Positions 1 through 5,702 of a DNA stretch of 9,100 nucleotides are shown here, piece by piece. The first letter of the stretch is position 1. The number at the start of each line of letters is the position of its first letter. The DNA is from Deltaproteobacteria bacterium (GTDB lineage Bacteria; Desulfobacterota; Syntrophia; Syntrophales; UBA2192), in the NCBI GenBank assembly GCA_026388445.1, contig JAPLJU010000241.1:1-9100 (forward strand). Direction: 5' to 3'. The notes beneath the pieces were generated by a model. The model was not told the origin of the DNA. It ran no database searches and saw only the letters and a program-made list of their open reading frames with translations. A program made the translations under genes and the position numbers.

Positions 1-42
1 GCTTATGTGTCTTGTGGCTGTAATGGGTACAAGCTGTGCGAT

Positions 43-74
43 TTATCAACAAATGTTCACAACCTTGTGCATAA
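43..74. promoter_or_regulatory. DnaA-box-like sites upstream of dnaA
   Basis: Two candidate DnaA boxes lie just before the first dnaA. TTATCAACA at 43-51 (+ strand) differs from TTATCCACA at one base. TGTGCATAA at 66-74 reads TTATGCACA on the - strand and fits the relaxed consensus TTWTNCACA exactly. The second site overlaps the first bases of the dnaA ribosome binding site (73-80). Sites here fit the known pattern of DnaA repressing its own gene and of origins with boxes on both sides of dnaA. The promoter itself is not visible; it may lie before base 1. Confidence 0.55.
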
Positions 75-85
75 GGTAGGAATCT

Positions 86-1441
86 TTGGAACACATCTGG
101 GAAAAAAGCCTTATATTTATTAAGGAAAAAGTTACGCAGCAAAATTTCGAGACCTGGATCAGCCCCCTCAAGATCTGCGCTCTTGAAGGCACAACCTGCC
201 AGCTATCTGTGCCCAACAAGTTTTTCAAGGATTGGTTAACAGAAAATTACACGGATATCATCAAGGCTTCCGTATCCAAGGCCAATGGGATGGACATGAA
301 GGTCGCTTTTGTTGTGGATAAATCCCCCCCCGAAAAGGCTGTCGTGCCCGACGAGAGAGAAGCTGAGACACATAAAAAACCTCCCCAAAAGGGTGATATA
401 ACAAAACTCCGTATTCATCAGTCCCTGAAGCCGAATTACAGTTTTGACCGTTTCGTCGTGGGACCGAGTAACCAGTTCGCCCATGCGGCGGCACTTGCGG
501 TCGCCGAGCAACCGGCCAGCAACTACAATCCCCTGTTTATCTACGGCGGAGTCGGTCTCGGAAAAACCCACCTGTTGAACGCCATCGGCATCCAAACCCT
601 CGCCCTCCACTCGGACAAGAACGTCCTTTACGTATCCGCCGAGGAGTTCATGAACGAGATGATTAACTCCATCCGATATGACAGGATGCCGAAATTCCGG
701 GAAAAATACCGGAACATTGATTCGCTGCTGATAGACGACATCCAGTTCATCGCTGGAAAGGAGAGAACCCAGGAGGAATTTTTTCATACCTTCAACACCC
801 TCCACGATTCTGGCAAGCAGATCGTCGTCACAAGCGACAGGTTCCCCAAGGATATTCCGAACCTCGAGGGGAGACTGAGATCCCGTTTTGAGTGGGGGCT
901 TATCGCCGACATCCAGCACCCTGACGTGGAAACAAAGATTGCCATTGTGATGAAAAAGGCCCAGGAAAACAACATCATCATCCACCAGAACGTGGCCCAC
1001 TACATTGCCTCGAAGTCGGAGTCCAACATACGGGAACTGGAGGGGTTCCTCGTCCGGATTGGAGCCTACGCCTCGCTGACGGGAAGAGAAATCAACATGG
1101 ATCTCGTGAAGGAGGTTTTAAAAAAGTTCTTCAAACAGGGTGAAAAACGGGAGATGACTGTCGACGAGATCGTCAAGACAGTGGCCGGTAAATTCAACAT
1201 CAAGATATCAGACCTGAAATCACAGAAGAAAAATAAGACTCTCGTCATTCCCAGGCAGATTGCCATGTATCTGTCCCGGAAACTGACAAACCTTTCTTTT
1301 CCGGATATTGGTGCCAAGATCGGCGGCAAGGATCACTCCACTGTCATATATGCAACAAACAAGGTCAGGGAGCTTTTGGACAGGGATCCGAAGATGATGG
1401 CTTCCGTCAGAGAAATTGAAGATATGCTCAACAGGGACTAA
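86..1441 (+). CDS. dnaA: Chromosomal replication initiator protein DnaA (first copy)
   Basis: This is DnaA, the AAA+ ATPase that binds DnaA boxes, melts the origin and helps load the replicative helicase. At 451 residues its length is normal for the family. Domain I (about 1-80) carries the typical QQNFETWISPL pattern, followed by a short polar linker (about 81-110). Domain III holds Walker A GGVGLGKT at 154-161 (Lys160) and Walker B LLIDD at 214-218. Domain IV (about 357-451) ends in the DNA-binding signature GGKDHSTVI at 413-421. The start is TTG at 86: AAGGTAGG at 73-80 is a strong ribosome binding site 5 nt upstream, the protein begins at the usual place, and the next in-frame Met is far inside. 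It is followed by a candidate origin and dnaN, the classic arrangement. DnaA boxes before the gene suggest autoregulation. The gene is intact and GC-rich in its middle. Confidence 0.97.
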   Translation: MEHIWEKSLIFIKEKVTQQNFETWISPLKICALEGTTCQLSVPNKFFKDWLTENYTDIIKASVSKANGMDMKVAFVVDKSPPEKAVVPDEREAETHKKPPQKGDITKLRIHQSLKPNYSFDRFVVGPSNQFAHAAALAVAEQPASNYNPLFIYGGVGLGKTHLLNAIGIQTLALHSDKNVLYVSAEEFMNEMINSIRYDRMPKFREKYRNIDSLLIDDIQFIAGKERTQEEFFHTFNTLHDSGKQIVVTSDRFPKDIPNLEGRLRSRFEWGLIADIQHPDVETKIAIVMKKAQENNIIIHQNVAHYIASKSESNIRELEGFLVRIGAYASLTGREINMDLVKEVLKKFFKQGEKREMTVDEIVKTVAGKFNIKISDLKSQKKNKTLVIPRQIAMYLSRKLTNLSFPDIGAKIGGKDHSTVIYATNKVRELLDRDPKMMASVREIEDMLNRD

Positions 1442-1458
1442 CAATATATCGTAACGCT

Positions 1459-1518
1459 CTATCCACAATTTTTTACCCGTAGAGCCTGCAAATCATTTGA
1501 GAAAACATTTTATGCACA
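1459..1518 (+). promoter_or_regulatory. DnaA boxes of the putative origin
   Basis: CTATCCACA at 1459-1467 is one base from the strong box TTATCCACA. TTATGCACA at 1510-1518 fits TTWTNCACA exactly. Both are on the + strand and point toward the CTA repeats and AT-rich stretch. A weaker site, AGATTCACA at 1518-1526, has two mismatches to the relaxed consensus but stands at the position next to the GC spacer where a box is expected. Confidence 0.65.
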
Positions 1519-1526
1519 GATTCACA

Positions 1527-1580
1527 AGCCCTACTACTAATCCTAATATTCTTTTAATTAATATATTGTAGTATAAGTAT
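1527..1580 (+). other. DnaA-trio-like repeats and AT-rich unwinding element
   Basis: After AGCC (1527-1530) come CTA CTA CTA (1531-1539), then ATC CTA ATA (1540-1548). On the complementary strand, read 3' to 5', the first triplets are GAT GAT GAT, the DnaA-trio pattern on which DnaA assembles on single-stranded DNA. From about 1541 to 1580 the sequence is almost entirely A and T, as expected of a duplex unwinding element. The assignment rests on order and spacing next to DnaA boxes and is an inference. Confidence 0.6.
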
Positions 1581-1620
1581 AGCTGTGGACTAAACATTTC
1601 AAGAAAAGGAAGGGATCGAG

Positions 1621-2739
1621 ATGGAATTCAATCTAAAAAGAGACGTTTTCCTGGGTGGCGTACAGAGAACACTGGGGGTTGTGGATCGAAGGACGACCAT
1701 GCCGATCCTCAACAATGTTCTCATTAAGACGGACAGCGATAAGATTAAAATTGTGGCGACGGATCGTGAAATCGGTCTTATTGCCGACTACGAGGCCAAG
1801 GTTGTCACAGCCGGTGAAATAACGGTAGCGGCGAGAAAACTATTTGAAATATTGAGAGAAATGCAGGGGGAAGTCGTTCATTTCAAGGTGGACGATTCTA
1901 ACTGGATCCGAATGACCTGTGGAAAGTCGAGTTTCAAAATCGCGGGGATGCCTGCGGAGGAGTATCCCAAGGTTCTGGACGACGAGGGGATTAGTTATGT
2001 CAAGATGAAAGGGAATGTATTTTCCGACATGATCAGCCAGACCTTCTTCGCCATGTCGGTGGATGAGACGCGTATCAACCTCAACGGCGTCCTTCTGAAA
2101 ACGGAGCGCGAAGGAAACAGGATCGATCTGAACATGGTGGCCACCGACGGGCACCGTCTCGCCATGGTGAGCATACAGCCAGGCATGGAGGCCTCGCCGG
2201 AGCTGGACGAAGGCATCATCATCCCGAGGAAAGGCATCAACGAGATCCGGAAACTCGTGGATGACGGCGAGGAGGAGATCGAGTTCGGTGCGAAAAAGGG
2301 CGTCTGCGTCCTCAAGAAAAACAACGTCGTTCTGAAGGTGAGCCTCATCGACGCGGAGTATCCCGACTACAAACGCGTCATCCCGAAGGACAAGGGGGTG
2401 ACCATAGAACTGGAAAAGGACGTCATGATCCACGCGCTTCGTCGAATGAATGTCATGTCGAGCGAGCGTTACAGTGGCGTAAAAATGAAACTGTTCGAAA
2501 ACAGGATGGTACTGAATTCTACCAACCCCGATGTGGGAGAAGCTCAGGACGAGATCGAGGTGGCCTACAAGGAAAAGGAAGCCGAGGTAGGGTTCAATGT
2601 CAGGTACCTGCTGGAAGGCATCGAGGCGGTCCACGAAAAGAAGTTTCTCCTCGAGTTGAGGAATGGCCTGAGGCCTGCCGTTGTGAAACCCCAGGAAGAG
2701 CAGAGGTACCTGTGCGTCATCATGCCGCTCAAGATATGA
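1621..2739 (+). CDS. dnaN: DNA polymerase III beta subunit (sliding clamp)
   Basis: DnaN forms a dimeric ring around DNA that tethers DNA polymerase III and other partners during replication and repair. The 372-residue product has the length of three tandem clamp domains (about 1-120, 130-250 and 255-372). The start MEFNLKRDVFLGGVQ, the segment TMPILNNVLIK (about 26-36), the ATDGHRLA motif in the second domain and the C-terminal VIMPLKI, equivalent to the usual MPMRL-type end, are all typical. ATG at 1621 is preceded by AGGAAGG at 1608-1614, a good ribosome binding site 6 nt away. The gene begins right after the putative origin and ends 22 nt before gyrB, so the two are probably co-transcribed. 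recF, common at this position in many bacteria, is absent. No lesions are visible. Confidence 0.96.
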   Translation: MEFNLKRDVFLGGVQRTLGVVDRRTTMPILNNVLIKTDSDKIKIVATDREIGLIADYEAKVVTAGEITVAARKLFEILREMQGEVVHFKVDDSNWIRMTCGKSSFKIAGMPAEEYPKVLDDEGISYVKMKGNVFSDMISQTFFAMSVDETRINLNGVLLKTEREGNRIDLNMVATDGHRLAMVSIQPGMEASPELDEGIIIPRKGINEIRKLVDDGEEEIEFGAKKGVCVLKKNNVVLKVSLIDAEYPDYKRVIPKDKGVTIELEKDVMIHALRRMNVMSSERYSGVKMKLFENRMVLNSTNPDVGEAQDEIEVAYKEKEAEVGFNVRYLLEGIEAVHEKKFLLELRNGLRPAVVKPQEEQRYLCVIMPLKI

Positions 2740-2761
2740 AAGGGAGAGAGTTTTTTCGCCT

Positions 2762-5170
2762 ATGACTGAGACGACATACAGTGCAGATAGCATAAAAGTA
2801 TTGGACGGCCTCGAGGCCGTGCGAAGACGGCCGGCCATGTACATCGGGACGACCGGTAAGGACGGCCTCCATCATCTCGTCTACGAGGTGGTGGACAACA
2901 GTATCGACGAAGCCGCAGCCGGCTACTGTGACAACATCGTGGTGAGGATCCGTGTGGACAACAGCGTCATGGTGGATGACAACGGCAGGGGCATCCCCGT
3001 GGACATCCACAAGGATGAAGGGGTGTCGGCCGCCGAGGTCGTTATGACGAAACTCCATGCCGGCGCGAAGTTTTCCCAGGAGAGCTACAAGATATCGGGC
3101 GGCCTCCACGGCGTGGGTGTGTCCGTCGTGAACGCCCTTTCCAGCCACCTGGAACTGGAGGTCCGGCGTGACGGGAAGGTCTACCGGCAATCCTACGAGA
3201 AAGGCGTGCCCACGGGACCCCTGAAAACGGTGGGAACAACAAAGGGGAAGGGTACCCGTGTGACCTTCAAACCTGACGAGGAAATCTTCGAGGACATCGA
3301 GTTCAGCCTGGATGTCCTCTCCAACAGGATGCGTGAGCTCGCCTTTCTGAACCGGGGGGCCAAGATCACGCTGGTGGACGACCGGGTCGATGAAAAGAGG
3401 GTTTTCCAGTACGATGGAGGAATTGTTGCCTTCGTGGACTACATCAACAAGAACAAGGGTGTTCTGCACAAAAAGCCCATCTACATCGAGGGAGAGAAGG
3501 AAGACACCATCGTCGAAGTGGCCCTCCAGTACAACGACACCTATACCGAACACACCTTCTCTTACGCCAACAGCATCAACACCGTGGAGGGAGGAACCCA
3601 TCTGAGCGGCTTCCGCTCAGCTCTTACGCGGGTCATCAACAACTACGGCATCGCCAACAACATCATCAAGGGCGATAAGGAGTCCATCAAGGGCGAGGAC
3701 GTCCGCGAAGGACTCGCTTCCGTCATCAGCGTGAAACTCAGGGAACCCCAGTTTGAGGGGCAGACAAAGACCAAGCTCGGAAACAGCGAGATCAAGGGCC
3801 TGGTGGAGGGCATCATTTACGAGAAGCTCTCCAGTTATTTCGAGGAGAGTCCATCCGTTGCTAAGACCATCGTCAACAAGTCCCTCGAAGCCTCCAGGGC
3901 GCGGGATGCGGCGAGACGGGCCAAGGAACTCACACGCCGGAAAAGCGCCCTCGAAGTGGGCGCCCTGCCCGGGAAGCTGGCGGACTGTCAGGAGAAAGAC
4001 CCGGCCAGAAGCGAGATTTATCTCGTCGAGGGGGACTCCGCCGGCGGATCGGCCAAGCAGGGGAGAGACCGGCGGTTCCAGGCTATCCTCCCCCTGCGCG
4101 GGAAGGTCTTGAATGTCGAAAAGGCCCGCTTCGACAAGATGCTCCAGAACGAGGAAATCAAGATCATCATCACCGCCCTAGGAACGGGCATCGGCGATGA
4201 CGAGTTCGACGTGAGTAAAGTTCGCTACCACAAAGTGATCATCATGACCGATGCGGACATCGACGGGTCCCACATCCGGACGCTTCTTCTGACCTTCTTT
4301 TTCAGGCAGATGAAGGAGCTCATCGAACGGGGCTACCTGTACATTGCGCAGCCCCCGCTGTACAAGATCGCGGACAGGAAGAAGGAACTCTACATCGGCA
4401 CGGAAGAGGAAATGAAGAAATTCATCCTCGAAAACGGCGTCAACCGGGTCCAGCTCCTTACCGGTGACGGGAGCACCATTACGGGAAACCGCCTCTTCGG
4501 TCTGATCAACAGGGCGGTGCGGTTGGAGACCATTCTCGACAAGTTTGAGTGGGAGGACAAGGACAAGGAGGTCATGCGGATCCTGGCCGGTGATCCCGCC
4601 TTTTCACCGTCGGACTTCAAGACCGAAAATGCCCTGATGAAGATCGGCAAGCGCACGGGAAAGGCCTTCGGTGAAAAGAAGGTTGAGTACTCCACCCAGG
4701 TCAACCAGGAGCACGGCGGCTACAGCCTGGTGTTCAATATCAAGGCGAACGGTATCGAGAAGGCCACCTACATCGAGGAAGACATCTTCCACGAGCCCAC
4801 CTTTTCCGAGGCAAAGACGCTCATCAACCAGCTGGCTGCCCTGGGGGAAAGACCCTTCATGCTCGTCGTGAACGACGAGGACGAGAAGGGCAAGAAGGCC
4901 CTTGAGAGCCTGCCGGCCCTCATCGAGTATCTGATCGGCCTGGGGAAAAGGGGGCTGACGCTGCAGCGCTACAAAGGTCTCGGCGAGATGAACCCAGAGC
5001 AGCTGTGGGAAACGACCATGAACCCCGAGAAAAGGACGCTCCTCCAGGTCAGGGTCGAGGATGCCCTCCTCGCCGATGAAATCTTCACGACCCTTATGGG
5101 TGATCAGGTGGAACCCCGGAGGGACTTCATATACAAGAACGCCCGGTATGCGACTAATCTCGACATATGA
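2762..5170 (+). CDS. gyrB: DNA gyrase subunit B (ATPase and TOPRIM subunit)
   Basis: GyrB drives ATP-dependent negative supercoiling by gyrase together with GyrA. The 802-residue protein has an N-terminal GHKL ATPase domain: Glu42 (general base) and Asn46 lie in YEVVDNSIDE, Asp73 in DDNGRGIP, and the lid motif is GGLHGVGVSVVNAL. A transducer domain with GGTHLSGFRSALT follows. The TOPRIM domain has Glu423 in EGDSAGGSAKQGRDR and the metal-binding DADID motif with Asp497, Asp499 and Asp501. LQRYKGLGEMNPEQLW marks the C-terminal part. The length, near that of the 804-residue E. coli protein rather than about 640, shows the extra TOPRIM-tail insert common in proteobacteria. ATG at 2762 follows a purine-rich GGGAGAG at 2742-2748, spaced rather far away (13 nt). 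It lies directly after dnaN. All key residues are present and the gene looks functional. Confidence 0.97.
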   Translation: MTETTYSADSIKVLDGLEAVRRRPAMYIGTTGKDGLHHLVYEVVDNSIDEAAAGYCDNIVVRIRVDNSVMVDDNGRGIPVDIHKDEGVSAAEVVMTKLHAGAKFSQESYKISGGLHGVGVSVVNALSSHLELEVRRDGKVYRQSYEKGVPTGPLKTVGTTKGKGTRVTFKPDEEIFEDIEFSLDVLSNRMRELAFLNRGAKITLVDDRVDEKRVFQYDGGIVAFVDYINKNKGVLHKKPIYIEGEKEDTIVEVALQYNDTYTEHTFSYANSINTVEGGTHLSGFRSALTRVINNYGIANNIIKGDKESIKGEDVREGLASVISVKLREPQFEGQTKTKLGNSEIKGLVEGIIYEKLSSYFEESPSVAKTIVNKSLEASRARDAARRAKELTRRKSALEVGALPGKLADCQEKDPARSEIYLVEGDSAGGSAKQGRDRRFQAILPLRGKVLNVEKARFDKMLQNEEIKIIITALGTGIGDDEFDVSKVRYHKVIIMTDADIDGSHIRTLLLTFFFRQMKELIERGYLYIAQPPLYKIADRKKELYIGTEEEMKKFILENGVNRVQLLTGDGSTITGNRLFGLINRAVRLETILDKFEWEDKDKEVMRILAGDPAFSPSDFKTENALMKIGKRTGKAFGEKKVEYSTQVNQEHGGYSLVFNIKANGIEKATYIEEDIFHEPTFSEAKTLINQLAALGERPFMLVVNDEDEKGKKALESLPALIEYLIGLGKRGLTLQRYKGLGEMNPEQLWETTMNPEKRTLLQVRVEDALLADEIFTTLMGDQVEPRRDFIYKNARYATNLDI

Positions 5171-5289
5171 TCTCATGATCCCATCCAGACGCGAGACGCG
5201 GTAACGTTCATCCCCCAACCCCCAGGATCATTGAAGGAAAGGAAATTCCCAGAGGGACAGACAGATAGACGAGGAGCACGTGCACAACT
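5171..5289 (+). other. gyrB-gyrA spacer with gyrA ribosome binding site
   Basis: This 119-bp spacer holds no recognisable gene. GAGGAG at 5271-5276 is the probable gyrA ribosome binding site, 13 nt before the ATG at 5290. A small palindrome, GCACGTGC (5276-5283), sits between them. I see no convincing hairpin terminator with a T-run, so gyrB and gyrA may be read as one transcript. Confidence 0.4.
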
Positions 5290-5682
5290 ATGGAACAGAT
5301 GTACCAGAGGAATCTTCCGGTAAACATAGAAGATGAGATGAAAAAATCGTACATGGATTACGCCATGAGCGTGATCATGGGCCGGGCCATCCCCGACGCC
5401 CGGGATGGGCTTAAGCCCGTGCACCGAAGGGTGCTTTATGCCATGTACGAAATGGGGAACCGGTACAACAGGCCGTACAAGAAATCCGCGAGGATCGTCG
5501 GTGACACCATCGGGAAGTATCATCCCCATGGGGATGCCGCCGCCTACGACACGATCGTCAGGATGGCCCAGGATTTCTCCATGCGCTACATCCTGATTGA
5601 CGGCCAGGGCAATTTCGGTTCCGTTGACGGCGACCCGCCGGCGGCGATGCGTTACACGGAAATCCGGATGTCCCCCTCCTGA
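5290..5682 (+). CDS. gyrA: DNA gyrase subunit A, N-terminal fragment (broken gene)
   Basis: This encodes the start of GyrA, the DNA-cleaving subunit of gyrase. It begins MEQMYQRNLPVNIEDEMKKSYMDYAM and runs through the winged-helix region: HPHGDAAAYDTIVRMAQ is the quinolone-resistance-determining segment, and MRYTEIRM contains Arg121 and the catalytic Tyr122, numbered exactly as in E. coli. Position 83 is Ala instead of the Ser of E. coli. After Met127 the reading frame yields only a few unrelated residues and stops (TGA 5680-5682), where the family normally continues with AKIAHELL-type sequence. The remainder of GyrA resumes in another frame from about 5676. On its own this 130-residue fragment could not form a working subunit. 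The gene is either truly disrupted or, more likely, an assembly or base-calling deletion has broken it. Confidence 0.9.
   Translation: MEQMYQRNLPVNIEDEMKKSYMDYAMSVIMGRAIPDARDGLKPVHRRVLYAMYEMGNRYNRPYKKSARIVGDTIGKYHPHGDAAAYDTIVRMAQDFSMRYILIDGQGNFGSVDGDPPAAMRYTEIRMSPS
5671..5679 (+). other. Junction of an approximately 109-bp deletion in gyrA
   Basis: The N-terminal frame is correct up to ATG (5668-5670, Met127). The downstream frame is correct from CTC CTG AAC (5676-5684, the LLNGTSGIAVG motif). In E. coli GyrA 38 residues lie between these points, about 114 bp; here only 5 bp remain. The missing length, about 109 bp, is not a multiple of three and explains the frame change. Restoring it would give a gene of about 808 codons, a normal GyrA length. 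Confidence 0.85.
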
Positions 5683-5702
5683 ACGGGACGTCCGGCATTG
5701 CC

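Larger units (their letters stand above)
1442..1620. other. oriC: Putative chromosomal replication origin (oriC)
   Basis: This 179-bp gap between dnaA and dnaN contains no gene but has the parts of a bacterial origin in the expected order. There are DnaA boxes CTATCCACA (1459-1467) and TTATGCACA (1510-1518), a weaker box-like AGATTCACA (1518-1526), a GC-containing spacer AGCC (1527-1530), CTA repeats from 1531, and an AT-rich run from about 1541 to 1580. The layout resembles the basal unwinding element described in Bacillus subtilis, in which the DnaA box, GC spacer and DnaA-trio precede the melting region. The end of the gap (from about 1601) is the dnaN leader. Function is inferred; no replication data are available here. 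Confidence 0.72.

Noticed and set aside
236..1000. 254-codon open frame on the - strand within the first dnaA
   Set aside because: It lies wholly opposite a certain gene, has no recognisable domain or ribosome binding site, and is the usual by-product of GC-rich codon use.
1549..1577. Promoter for dnaN (-35 TTCTTT, -10 TATAAG)
   Set aside because: The -35 is poor, and any AT-rich unwinding region yields -10-like hexamers; the support is too weak for a call.
1840..2844. 334-codon open frame on the - strand across dnaN and the start of gyrB
   Set aside because: It is antisense to two well-supported genes; its His/Asp/Leu/Val-rich product resembles no family and looks like a codon-bias shadow.
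2729..3601. 290-codon open frame on the - strand within gyrB
   Set aside because: It is fully antisense to the conserved GHKL domain; the product is low in complexity and unrecognisable.
5680..5702. Programmed frameshift or selenocysteine at the gyrA TGA
   Set aside because: There is no slippery run or expected downstream structure, and about 36-38 conserved residues are missing. A frameshift or recoded stop would not restore them; a deletion fits better.
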